A stretch of 64,000 nt of DNA, from assembly GCA_903875225.1 (NCBI GenBank), contig CAIQVJ010000112.1, positions 62,001-126,000 of the forward strand. Direction: 5' to 3'. The notes under the pieces are model-generated. The model saw only the letters and a list, made by a program, of their open reading frames with translations, made no database searches and had not been told where the DNA came from. This DNA is from an uncultured Pseudomonadota bacterium. GTDB taxonomy: Bacteria; Myxococcota_A; UBA796; SXON01. How positions within the stretch are numbered: the first letter of the stretch is position 1; each line of letters starts with the position of its first letter. The translations under genes and the position numbers were made by a program. Of the stretch, positions 52,169 through 60,101 are shown one piece after another.

Positions 52169-53419
52169 ATGCGCACCTACCGATCCTGGCGAGGCCTGAA
52201 GTCGCTCCTGCACGACGCCGTGAGCGCAACGACCGATCTGGTCGGCGAGGGGCACGACTCCACCGGGCGGACGACCGTCCGCATGGCATCGGCCACCCCG
52301 CTCGGCCCGACGATCCGCGCTGCGAACACCCTCCGCAAGCTCGCCACCGACAGCGTGCTCGCCACGGTCAAGGGGGTGAACCGCCTCGTCGAGGGCGTGA
52401 GCGACGTGGCACTGGACGCCGGCCTGGGCACGCCCCACAACGGCGAGCCCGACCGGCCCGTGAGCATGCGGTCCGACGCCATCGGCACGGGCGCCTGGGT
52501 GGGTGACGCCCTGATCGGCGCGGTCAACGGCGTGGTGGGGGACCACCTGCACCAGCGTGGGAACGCGCTCGGGCTCGGCATGACCCTCCGCCACGCGGAG
52601 CCCACCACCCCGAAGGTGGCCGTGTGGGTGCACGGGCTCGCCACGACCGAGTGGTCCTGGTGCCTCGACGCGGCGCGCTTCCTGGGAGACCCGGCCTCGA
52701 ACTTCGGCACGCTGCTGCAGCGGGACCTCGGGTTCACCCCGGTGTTCGTCCGCTACAACACCGGCCGGCCCATCACCGACAACGGGCGGGAGCTGGCGGC
52801 CCAGCTCCAGGGTCTCGTCGACTCCTGGCCCGGCGGCGTCGACGAGCTCGTGCTCATCGGCCACAGCATGGGGGGCCTCGTCTCCCGCAGCGCCGCCCAC
52901 CTCGCCCGCGCCGAGGGCCGGGGCTGGCTCGACGTCGTCACCCGCATCGTCTGCCTCGGCTCCCCACACCAGGGAGCGCCGCTCGAACGCCTCGGCGTGC
53001 GCGTGGCCGACGCCCTCGGTGCGATCGACCTGCCGGGCACCCGCATCCCCGCGGCCATCCTCCGTGCGCGTAGCGCTGGGATCCAGGATCTCGGCGAGGG
53101 CCGGGTCACGCCCGACATCGAGCTCGACAACGGCGACATGCTCCAGATCCCCGCGCCCCCAGGGGTCGCCTGGGCGTTCATCGCGGGCTCGCTCACCACC
53201 GACCCCGAGCACCCCGTCTCGCGGATGTTCGGGGATCTGCTGGTGCAGGTGCCCAGCGCCGAGGGCCCGATCAACGCCCGTTTCCCGGTGCAGACTGCGC
53301 GCTTCGGGGGTGTCCGCCACCACGAACTGCAGGTCCATCCCGACGTCTATGCCCAGGTGCGGAAATTCTGCGCGGGGGAGTGGGACAAGGCCGGACCCGA
53401 GCGGGACCTCCTTGGGTGA
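52169..53419 (+). CDS. Alpha/beta hydrolase, lipase-like
   Basis: 416 residues from the ATG at 52169 with a GGAG site about nine bases upstream. The first ~140 residues are polar/helical (A-A-N-T-L-R-K-L-A-T-D-S-V-L-A-T-V-like) without a signal peptide. The hydrolase domain starts with V-A-V-W-V-H-G-L-A-T-T-E-W-S-W; the nucleophile elbow G-H-S-M-G-G is at ~231-236 (Ser233), followed by L-G-S-P-H-Q-G-A-P, which is typical of triacylglycerol/PGAP1-like lipases. A His in V-R-H-H-E-L near the C-terminus is a good catalytic candidate. Probably an intracellular lipid or ester hydrolase. Confidence 0.82.
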   Translation: MRTYRSWRGLKSLLHDAVSATTDLVGEGHDSTGRTTVRMASATPLGPTIRAANTLRKLATDSVLATVKGVNRLVEGVSDVALDAGLGTPHNGEPDRPVSMRSDAIGTGAWVGDALIGAVNGVVGDHLHQRGNALGLGMTLRHAEPTTPKVAVWVHGLATTEWSWCLDAARFLGDPASNFGTLLQRDLGFTPVFVRYNTGRPITDNGRELAAQLQGLVDSWPGGVDELVLIGHSMGGLVSRSAAHLARAEGRGWLDVVTRIVCLGSPHQGAPLERLGVRVADALGAIDLPGTRIPAAILRARSAGIQDLGEGRVTPDIELDNGDMLQIPAPPGVAWAFIAGSLTTDPEHPVSRMFGDLLVQVPSAEGPINARFPVQTARFGGVRHHELQVHPDVYAQVRKFCAGEWDKAGPERDLLG

Positions 53420-53479
53420 GGGGCGGCGCGTGCATCGTGTCGTCGACCGCGCCCGGGGAATCGAGATAGGCGTTCCACC

Positions 53480-54055
53480 ATGATTACCACGCTCCTCCTC
53501 CTCCTCCCCGTTGCCTGCACCCCCGCTCCCGGCCCCGACGACAGCGCCCCCGCTGACACCGACACCGATGCGGACACCGACACCGACACCGACGCCGACT
53601 CCGACGCCGACACGGACACAGACGCCGACTCCGACGCCGACATGCCCGATGAGACCGGCTTCGAGCTCGACGGTGCGTGGTACCCGCTCGTCGACGGCAG
53701 CATGTTCTGCCAGCCCACCGGTGCGATCTACACGTTCAGCTCGGGGGCGCTCCGCGACGGCACCGGGACCCAGGGCAACGGCTACGCCTACTTCGGCGAT
53801 CCGCCGCCCCCCGGCGGCTACACGCTCGCCTACTACGACTACTCAGTGACCGAGATCCCGGCGGGTCAGGCGTCCATCGGCTTCCTGGACTTCCGCGACA
53901 GCTCCTTCTGGTGGAGCGACGGCACCGCCGGCACCCTCGACGTCTACGATGCCGGCGCAGGCGCGCTCGACGTCGTGTGGCACGACGTCGCGCTCCACAA
54001 CGGTGCCGGTGGCGCTCGCACCTCGGTAGAGGGCTGGATGCGCTGCACCCCGTAG
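53480..54055 (+). CDS. Lipoprotein with Asp/Thr repeat linker
   Basis: 191 residues. The signal M-I-T-T-L-L-L-L-L-P-V-A-C ends in lipobox Cys13. A ~45-residue acidic linker built of D-T-D, D-A-D and D-S-D units follows. The mature domain of ~130 residues (from ~60) is beta-rich with T-I-G-F-L-D-F-R-D and W-W-S-D-G-T and two Cys (about residues 72 and 189) that may pair. No family is recognised. The acidic linker could bind calcium or keep the domain away from the membrane surface. Confidence 0.65.
   Translation: MITTLLLLLPVACTPAPGPDDSAPADTDTDADTDTDTDADSDADTDTDADSDADMPDETGFELDGAWYPLVDGSMFCQPTGAIYTFSSGALRDGTGTQGNGYAYFGDPPPPGGYTLAYYDYSVTEIPAGQASIGFLDFRDSSFWWSDGTAGTLDVYDAGAGALDVVWHDVALHNGAGGARTSVEGWMRCTP
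53555..53642 (+). repeat. Asp-Thr/Ala/Ser codon repeat tract
   Basis: An in-frame run of GAC-ACC/GCC/TCC six-base units encoding alternating Asp with Thr, Ala or Ser for about 29 residues. Such tracts can change length by slippage, so the linker is likely variable between strains. Confidence 0.8.
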
Positions 54056-54131
54056 GTCCGCCGGGCGGGCCCTGCCCCCCCGTGCGGCGGGCCCCTCGCC
54101 CCAACGCCGCGGCCCTCCGTTAGTAGCCCAC

Positions 54132-54524
54132 GTGCTCCCCCACCCGGCCTCGCTGATCCCCCACGAGCCACCGCAGCTCCTGCTTCAGCGCCTCACCGGG
54201 CGCGAAGGCGCCTGGTTGACCGCTGAGGGCGACTTCGGCCCGGACGACTGGCCGGCCGGGGTCCCCGGTCCGCAGCTCGTCGAGGGCCTCGCACAGACGA
54301 TGGCGTGCCTCGGCCGGCTGCAGGGGGAGGAGGGCGCCGCTGTGCTCCTCGGCATCCCCGAGGCGGCGTTTCCGGCCCAGGCGCGCGCCCCGTGCACGCT
54401 CCGGTTCACCGTGGAGATCGTGGAGCGCCGGTACCGCATCACCGAGGCGCGCGGCACCGTCACCCGCGCGGCGGACGGCGTCGTGGTGTGCACCGCCTCG
54501 TTGACGGCGGCGCTCCTGCCATGA
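54132..54524 (+). CDS. FabZ-like hotdog-fold protein (3-hydroxyacyl-ACP dehydratase-like)
   Basis: 130 residues from a GTG. The hotdog pattern is visible: I-P-H-E-P-P at the start (as in I-P-H-R-x-P of FabZ), P-A-G-V-P-G-P-Q-L-V-E-G-L-A-Q in the central helix (FabZ P-x-x-P-V-x-P-G-V-L-x-x-E-x-x-A-Q), and C-terminal strands V-E-I-V-E-R-R-Y-R-I. The central Glu/Gln are kept, but the catalytic His normally just before this helix (G-H-F-P) is replaced in D-D-W-P. It may therefore be a non-catalytic or altered dehydratase. The stop overlaps the LysR start (ATGA). In context it likely serves the downstream pigment-type cluster. Confidence 0.72.
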   Translation: MLPHPASLIPHEPPQLLLQRLTGREGAWLTAEGDFGPDDWPAGVPGPQLVEGLAQTMACLGRLQGEEGAAVLLGIPEAAFPAQARAPCTLRFTVEIVERRYRITEARGTVTRAADGVVVCTASLTAALLP

Positions 54525-55429
54525 TGCAGGACCCCGCCACGCTCGATCAGCTCCGGGTGCTCGTGGCGATCGCGGATACGGGCAGCTTCAGCGCCGCTGG
54601 CCGCAAGTTGAACCGGGTGCAGTCCGCCATCAGCCACGCCGTGGCGTGCGTTGAGGATCAGCTCGGGAGCTCGATCTTCGACCGATCCGGCGGGCGTCCC
54701 ACCTTCACCCCCGCGGGGGAGTCGGTCCTCGCGATCGCGCGCGACGTGTGCGGGCGGGCGGATGCCCTGCGCCGCCTCGCAGAGGGCCTCCGGCGGGGGG
54801 AGGAGCCGGTCCTCGCCGTCGCGATCGAGGTGCTCTACCCGACCGCCGCGCTGGCAGCGGCGTGTCGCGAGTTCGCCGTCGCGTGGCCCGCCGTCCAGCT
54901 CCGGCTCCACATCGACACGCTCGGGGCGGTCGCCGAGCGCGTGAGAGACGGCTCGAGCGTGTTTGGCATCGTCGGCCCGGCGGCTGACACCCGGGGACTC
55001 CAGCCCCGGTACCTCGGGGACATCCGGATGATCGCGGTGGTCTCCGCCACGCACCCGCTCGCGTCGGCACCTGCGCCCGTGCCCGTCGCCCGACTCACCG
55101 AAGAGGTGCAGATCGTGGTCAGCGAGCGCGCCGCCCAGGAGGAGACCCCCGATCAGGGCGTGCTCTCCGCCAGGACGTGGCGGGTGCACGACCTCCACAC
55201 CAAGCGGGCGCTGATCCTCGACGGCCTGGGGTGGGGCAACCTGCCGTCGAACTTCGTGGAGGAGGACCTCGCGGCTGGCCGACTCCGCCAGATCCGGCCC
55301 GAAAACGCCGCCCCGGAGGGGATGCTCCTGCCGCTGATGACGGTCATGCGTCCGGACAGTGTGCTCGGACCCGCCGGGCAGTGGCTGCGGAACCGCCTCG
55401 AGTTGGGGTGTCACCCATCGAAGTTGTAG
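54521..55429 (+). CDS. LysR-family transcriptional regulator
   Basis: 302 residues from the ATG at 54521. The N-terminal winged helix-turn-helix is clear: L-D-Q-L-R-V-L-V-A-I-A-D-T-G-S-F-S-A-A-G followed by L-N-R-V-Q-S-A-I-S-H-A-V, then F-D-R-S...F-T-P-A-G-E. The effector-binding domain (about 90-295) has normal length. It overlaps the dehydratase-like gene and precedes YceI, ACAD-like and ACP genes on the same strand, so it is positioned as the pathway regulator. The usual divergent arrangement of LysR genes is absent, which makes its target promoter uncertain. Confidence 0.9.
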   Translation: MMQDPATLDQLRVLVAIADTGSFSAAGRKLNRVQSAISHAVACVEDQLGSSIFDRSGGRPTFTPAGESVLAIARDVCGRADALRRLAEGLRRGEEPVLAVAIEVLYPTAALAAACREFAVAWPAVQLRLHIDTLGAVAERVRDGSSVFGIVGPAADTRGLQPRYLGDIRMIAVVSATHPLASAPAPVPVARLTEEVQIVVSERAAQEETPDQGVLSARTWRVHDLHTKRALILDGLGWGNLPSNFVEEDLAAGRLRQIRPENAAPEGMLLPLMTVMRPDSVLGPAGQWLRNRLELGCHPSKL

Positions 55430-55507
55430 ATGGATGCCATCAAAACGTTCCCGATGCCGACGATGAATGCCGTGCGCATCCCTGGAGCACCCCTCATGGA
55501 GTTCACG

Positions 55508-56032
55508 ATGTCTTCCTGGTCTTTCGATACGTCCCATTCCGAAGTCGGCTTCTCTGTCAGCCACATGGTCTTCGCCCGCGTCCGCGGCACCTTCCCCCGC
55601 TGGTCCGGCACGGTCGCCGCTGACGACGCGGGTGTCATCACCGGCGTCTCGGCCGGGATCGAGGTCGAGAGCATCGACACCCATGAGGCCCAGCGCGATG
55701 GCCACCTGCGCTCCGCCGACTTCTTCGACGCGGCGAACCACCCGAAGATGACGTTTGTGAGCACCGGCGTCCGCGGCGACACCGCCACCTCCTTCCTGCT
55801 CGACGGCACCCTCACGATCCGCGGCACGACCCGCCCTGCCACCCTCGACGTCACGTTCACCGGCGGCGGCAAGGACCCGTGGGGCAACACCCGGCGCGGC
55901 TACCGCGCCACGACGCGCATCAACCGGCGCGACTTCGGGCTGAACTGGAACCAGGCGCTCGAGCTGGGCGGCGTGCTCGTCGGCGAGGTCGTCGAGATCC
56001 AGATCGAGACCGAGCTGGTCAAGCAGGCGTAG
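55508..56032 (+). CDS. YceI family lipid-binding protein
   Basis: 174 residues if started at the ATG at 55508, which has GGAG six bases upstream and gives the standard YceI opening (S-S-W-S-F-D-T-S-H-S-E-V-G-F-S-V-S-H-M). In-frame ATGs at 55496 and 55430 are alternatives. Family motifs: V-R-G-T-F, V-E-S-I-D-T, D-G-H-L-R-S-A-D-F-F-D and L-T-I-R-G-T-T-R-P. The lipocalin-like barrel binds long isoprenoid or polyene chains. No signal peptide is visible, so this copy may be cytoplasmic. A carrier for a polyene product would fit the neighbouring cluster, but this is inference. Confidence 0.88.
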   Translation: MSSWSFDTSHSEVGFSVSHMVFARVRGTFPRWSGTVAADDAGVITGVSAGIEVESIDTHEAQRDGHLRSADFFDAANHPKMTFVSTGVRGDTATSFLLDGTLTIRGTTRPATLDVTFTGGGKDPWGNTRRGYRATTRINRRDFGLNWNQALELGGVLVGEVVEIQIETELVKQA

Positions 56033-56087
56033 CGCGGGAACGCGCCCGGGAGCTGGCCTGGCGCACGGCGCCGGATAGCCCCCGGGC

Positions 56088-56993
56088 ATGCCCCTCCTGT
56101 CGCGCGCCCTGCTCGCCGATCCCGTCCCGACCGGCACCTTCGGCAGCCTCGCTGCGTTCCGCTCGGCGTGGGCTCCGGGAGAGTCCCCCTTTGACGCCGC
56201 GGTGCTCGGCGGGCTCACCGCCGACCGCCTCGGCTACGCCTTCGCGGCCGGCTACACCTCCGCGTTGCGACAGCTGGTCCCGACCCTGGATCGGCGCAGC
56301 TTTGCGTGCCTCTGCGTCACCGAGTCCGCTGGCGCCCACCCCCGCGCGATCCGGACCGCGCTCGGGGCAGACGGCACCCTCACGGGGCACAAGCAGTGGA
56401 CCACCCTCGCCAGCGAGGGCCAGGTGCTGCTCGTGGCCGCCCGCACCGGGCCGGAGGGCGAGCGCCCGGCGCTACGCGTGGCCCGCGTGCGCGCCGACGC
56501 TCCGGGCATCGTGATCTCCCCGATGCCCCCTACGCCGTTCGCCCCCGAGATCGGCCACTCCTCCGTGACATTCGCGGCGACCCCGATCGAGGGCCTGCTG
56601 CCGGGCGATGGCTGGGACGCCTACGTGAAGCCCTTCCGCACCGTGGAGGACATCCACGTCTCGGGCGCCGCGCTCGGCTACCTGCTGCGCGTCGCTCGCA
56701 CGGCCGCGTGGCCGCCGAACGTGATCTCGAGGCTCGTCGCCGCGATCGTCGCGCTGCGCGGGCTCGCCGATGCCCCGCCCGACGACCCCACCGTACACGT
56801 CGCGCTCGGCGGCGTGCTTGACGGGATCGACGACGCCCTGCGCGCCTGTGAGTCCCATTGGGCCAGCGCCGCCGCCGAGGTGGCCGAACGGTGGAGGCGG
56901 GATGCCCCGCTGCTCGGGATCGCCGGCCGCGCGCGCGCGGCACGCCTGGCGAAGGCCTGGGAGGGGTTCGAACCCGGACCGGTTTCGCATTAA
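56088..56993 (+). CDS. Acyl-CoA dehydrogenase-like protein, short and divergent
   Basis: 301 residues, shorter than typical ACADs (~380). Recognisable pieces: A-F-A-A-G-Y-T-S-A-L near the start, L-C-V-T-E-S-A-G-A-H-P-R-A-I (ACAD T-E-P-x-A-G-S-D), G-T-L-T-G-H-K-Q-W-T-T-L-A (N-G-x-K-x-W-I-T-N) and a beta domain to ~185. The C-terminal helical domain is only ~100 residues and the catalytic Glu cannot be placed. It could be a desaturase-like redox enzyme for acyl-ACP or acyl-CoA, or a degenerate relative. The ACP gene follows after 11 bases, supporting a role in the same pathway. Confidence 0.7.
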   Translation: MPLLSRALLADPVPTGTFGSLAAFRSAWAPGESPFDAAVLGGLTADRLGYAFAAGYTSALRQLVPTLDRRSFACLCVTESAGAHPRAIRTALGADGTLTGHKQWTTLASEGQVLLVAARTGPEGERPALRVARVRADAPGIVISPMPPTPFAPEIGHSSVTFAATPIEGLLPGDGWDAYVKPFRTVEDIHVSGAALGYLLRVARTAAWPPNVISRLVAAIVALRGLADAPPDDPTVHVALGGVLDGIDDALRACESHWASAAAEVAERWRRDAPLLGIAGRARAARLAKAWEGFEPGPVSH

Positions 56994-57004
56994 GCGCGTC
57001 CGCG

Positions 57005-57307
57005 ATGTCACCCATCGAGCCCCCTCCGAGCCTCGCCGCCCTCAAGGCCCGCTTGAAACAGATCATCGTCGAGGTGTGCGACCTGCAGGATCTCTCCCCC
57101 GAGGAGATCGACGACGACGAGCGCCTGATCCGCGGCGGCGGCAAGTTCGACCTCGGGAGCCTGGACGCCATCGAGATCAGCGCGGCGATCGACAAGGAAT
57201 ACGCCGTGCGCATCGAGGACCTGAGCGCCGCGAAGGCAGCCTTTCGATCCGTCTCCTCGCTCGCCCTGCACATCGCAACGGAGAAGGGCTGGGAGTTCGG
57301 GGCTTGA
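57005..57307 (+). CDS. Acyl carrier protein
   Basis: 100 residues from the ATG at 57005. The four-helix ACP pattern is clear: L-K-A-R-L-K-Q-I-I-V-E-V in helix 1, acidic loop S-P-E-E-I-D-D-D-E-R-L, then F-D-L-G-S-L-D-A-I-E-I with Ser52 as the phosphopantetheine site. The canonical D-S-L is G-S-L here. Acidic helix 2 is retained. The gene is 11 bases after the ACAD-like gene, and its stop overlaps the TTG start of the flavoprotein, placing the ACP in the core of a dedicated fatty-acid/polyketide-like pathway. Confidence 0.88.
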   Translation: MSPIEPPPSLAALKARLKQIIVEVCDLQDLSPEEIDDDERLIRGGGKFDLGSLDAIEISAAIDKEYAVRIEDLSAAKAAFRSVSSLALHIATEKGWEFGA

Positions 57308-58950
57308 CCACGACGGCCGCGTCGCTCCCGTCCTACGATGTCGTGGTGCTCGGCGGCGGCCTCGCCGGGCTCACGCTCGCGCTCCAGATCCTGCAGCAGC
57401 GGCCCCACACGACCGTGCTCGTCCTCGAACGGAAGGCACACCCGCTCCGCGAGGCGGCGCACAAGGTCGGGGAGTCCACGGTCGAGATCGGCGCCCACTA
57501 CTTCACGCGCGTGCTCGGACAACTGGAGCACTTCCGGAAGGACCAGCTCCCCAAGCTGGGGCTGCGCTACTTCTTCGACGCGCAAGACCCGGCTGACATC
57601 ACCACGCGCACGGAGCTCGGTGGCAACACGTTCTTCCCCACCGAGAGCTACCAGATCGACCGCGGGCGCTTCGAGAACCACCTGGGGGTCGAGGTGCTCG
57701 CGGCAGGCGGGCACTTCGTCCCCGGGGCGGTCGTCTCGACCGTGATGCTGGGAGAGCGGGGTGCGAGCCACGGCGTCGACTTCATCGCCCCCGGCGCGGT
57801 CGAGCCAACCCACGTGAGCGCACGCTGGGTCGTCGACGCGTCCGGCCGGGCGAGCCTGCTCAAGCGCAAGCTCGGGCTCGCCAAACGGAACGGCCACAGC
57901 GCGAACTCGAGCTGGTGGCGCTACGATCGCCGGCTCAAGGTCGATGATCTCAGCGACGACCCCACGTGGACCGGGCGCGCCGGCGGGAGCCGCCAGCGCT
58001 GGCTCTCCACGGTGCACTTCTGCGGGGCCGGCTACTGGCTCTGGTTCATCCCGCTCTCCTCCGGCAGTCACAGCGTCGGCATCGTCGTCGACGACGAACT
58101 CCACCCCTTCGGCACCATCGCGACGTACGAGAAGTCGATGGCCTGGATCCGGAAGTTCGAGCCCCAGGCGGCGGCCCACCTCGAGGCCGCGATCGCCCAG
58201 GGCGCGCAGCTCCAGGACTTCCTCGCGCTCAAGGACTACTCCTACAGCTGCACCCAGCTCTACGACACCAACCGTTGGGCGCTCACCGGCGAGGCGGGGG
58301 CCTTCCTCGACCCGTTCTACTCCCCCGGCAGCGACTACATCAGCATCAGCAACACCTTCGTGGCGGATCTGGTGCTGCGCGAGCTGGGGGGCGAGCGCAT
58401 CGGCGCCCGGACGAGCGTCTACAACCGCGTGTTCTTCAACTTCTACGAGAACCACATGTCCCTCTACGAGGGGCAGATGCACATGTTCGGCGACCCGAAG
58501 GTGATGCCGCTCAAGATCATCTGGGACTTTGCGTACTACTGGATCATGCCCGCCGCGTTCTTCTTCCACGGGCGGCTCACGGACCTCACGCTGTTCGCAG
58601 AGCGCAAGGAGGAGCTGGACGCGACCGGAGACCTCAACCGGGCCGTGCAGGCGTTGTTCCGGGAGTGGCACGCCGCCGGCGTGAAGACAGCCCCGGTGTT
58701 CGTGAACATGTCGGGGATCCCCTTCATGCACGATCTCAACCGCAGCCTGCGCGACGAGCTGGACCGGGACCAGTTCGGTGAGCGCCTCACTGCGAACATC
58801 GCGAACCTGAAGCAGCTCGCTGCCGAGCTCTACGCGGAGGCGCGCCGCGACGTCCCCGGCATCGAGAGCGCGCTCCTCAACGCGCTCCCCATCGCTCCCG
58901 TGCGGATCCTCGACACGGTGCTGCCCATCCTGCAGCAGGGCGCGGAATGA
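57304..58950 (+). CDS. Flavin-dependent halogenase-type FAD oxidoreductase
   Basis: 548 residues from a TTG that overlaps the ACP stop (TTGA), with GGAG about eight bases upstream. FAD motif G-G-G-L-A-G (17-22), then G-E-S-T-V-E-I-G (FDH-like G-E-S/A-T), P-K-L-G-L-R-Y-F around Lys84 at the place of the conserved halogenase lysine, and W-L-W-F-I-P at 245-250, an exact WxWxIP signature. Members of this family in pigment clusters act on ACP- or CoA-bound substrates and may hydroxylate or halogenate aromatic rings. Whether it halogenates cannot be told from motifs alone. The stop overlaps the ketosynthase start (ATGA). Confidence 0.85.
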   Translation: MTTTAASLPSYDVVVLGGGLAGLTLALQILQQRPHTTVLVLERKAHPLREAAHKVGESTVEIGAHYFTRVLGQLEHFRKDQLPKLGLRYFFDAQDPADITTRTELGGNTFFPTESYQIDRGRFENHLGVEVLAAGGHFVPGAVVSTVMLGERGASHGVDFIAPGAVEPTHVSARWVVDASGRASLLKRKLGLAKRNGHSANSSWWRYDRRLKVDDLSDDPTWTGRAGGSRQRWLSTVHFCGAGYWLWFIPLSSGSHSVGIVVDDELHPFGTIATYEKSMAWIRKFEPQAAAHLEAAIAQGAQLQDFLALKDYSYSCTQLYDTNRWALTGEAGAFLDPFYSPGSDYISISNTFVADLVLRELGGERIGARTSVYNRVFFNFYENHMSLYEGQMHMFGDPKVMPLKIIWDFAYYWIMPAAFFFHGRLTDLTLFAERKEELDATGDLNRAVQALFREWHAAGVKTAPVFVNMSGIPFMHDLNRSLRDELDRDQFGERLTANIANLKQLAAELYAEARRDVPGIESALLNALPIAPVRILDTVLPILQQGAE

Positions 58951-60101
58951 GCGCGCCGCTCGTCATCACCGGCTGGGGCGCGGTGTCCGCGCTCGGCCTG
59001 ACCACCGCCGAGGCGGTCGCGGCGCTGCGCGTCGGGCAACGCGGCCTGGTTCCCGCCACGCGCTCCGCCCACCTGATGCCCGTGAACGGTGAGAGGCCGT
59101 TCGGCGGAGAAGCCCCGCTGGACGGGGACCTCGCCGAGCGTCCCCGCCGGATGGTGTCCCTGGCGGTGGAGGAGGCGCTCGCCGCCTCGGGACCGGCGTC
59201 CGGGGTCACTGGCGTGTTCGTGGGGACAACCGGTGGGTTCTTCGTGGACGCCGACATCGGGCTCTACCACGAGCGCAAGCACAACCCCGCCGCCGCGCCG
59301 TGGTTCGGACGGCGCGGCGTGGGCGAGGTGGCAGCGGTGGTGGCCCGGCAGATCGGCGCGACGGGCCCCGTCGTGACCTTCTCGATGGCGTGTACCTCCA
59401 GCGCCGCCGCGATCGCCGCCGCGGCGACCCACCTGCGGGGCGGAACCTGCGATCGGGCGGTGGTCGTGGGCTTCGACCTGCTCGCGAACATGACGGTCTA
59501 CGGCTTTCGAAGCCTCCTGTTGTGCGACCCGAACCCGTGCCGTCCCTTCGACGTGGCCCGCGCGGGCCTTCAGCTTGGCGAGGGGTGCGGGGTGCTGGTG
59601 GTCGAGCGGGAGCGCCCGGGCCAGACCTCGGGCGCGTTCCACCTGCTCGGAAGCGCGAACCGGATCGATGTCTCCAACCTCACCGGGTCTGCCACGGACG
59701 GCTCCACCGTGGAGGCCGTGATCCGGGGTGCCCTGGCGCACTCCCGCGTCAGCCCCGAGCAGGTGGTGAGCGTGAAGGCGCACGGAACGGGCACGGTGGA
59801 CAACGATCTCGCGGAGGGGCGCGGGATCGCCCGCACGTTCGGGAAGAGCCCGCCGCCGTTCGCGTCGCTCAAGGGCGCCATCGGCCACACGCTCGGCGCC
59901 GCCGGCGCGATCGAGGCCGTCCTGTGGCTGGGCTGCCTGCGCGCCGGGTTCGTGCCCGCCTCGATCGGGTTCGGGGTTGCCGACCCCGACATCGGCATCA
60001 CGCCGCTCACCGCCGCGATCCCGGCGCCGCGCGGCGTGCACGTGTTCAACTCGTTCGGGTTCGGCGGATCGTGTGTCGCCTTTGCGGTGCGCGATGCTTG
60101 A
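58947..60101 (+). CDS. Beta-ketoacyl-ACP synthase (FabF-like ketosynthase)
   Basis: 384 residues. The active-site triad is complete: Cys149 in F-S-M-A-C-T-S-S-A, His279 in K-A-H-G-T-G-T-V-D-N-D, and Lys309/His314 in L-K-G-A-I-G-H-T-L-G-A-A-G. It catalyses decarboxylative Claisen condensation of malonyl-ACP with an acyl chain. It overlaps both neighbours (ATGA upstream, 8 bases downstream). Pairing with a Cys-less second ketosynthase-like gene suggests a type II KS/CLF heterodimer that sets chain length, as in aryl-polyene and aromatic polyketide systems. Confidence 0.92.
   Translation: MSAPLVITGWGAVSALGLTTAEAVAALRVGQRGLVPATRSAHLMPVNGERPFGGEAPLDGDLAERPRRMVSLAVEEALAASGPASGVTGVFVGTTGGFFVDADIGLYHERKHNPAAAPWFGRRGVGEVAAVVARQIGATGPVVTFSMACTSSAAAIAAAATHLRGGTCDRAVVVGFDLLANMTVYGFRSLLLCDPNPCRPFDVARAGLQLGEGCGVLVVERERPGQTSGAFHLLGSANRIDVSNLTGSATDGSTVEAVIRGALAHSRVSPEQVVSVKAHGTGTVDNDLAEGRGIARTFGKSPPPFASLKGAIGHTLGAAGAIEAVLWLGCLRAGFVPASIGFGVADPDIGITPLTAAIPAPRGVHVFNSFGFGGSCVAFAVRDA

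Noticed and set aside
56963..56976. GGTTCGAACCC, a tRNA T-loop-like sequence
   Set aside because: It lies inside the C-terminal coding part of the ACAD-like gene, and no acceptor, anticodon or D arms can be folded around it.
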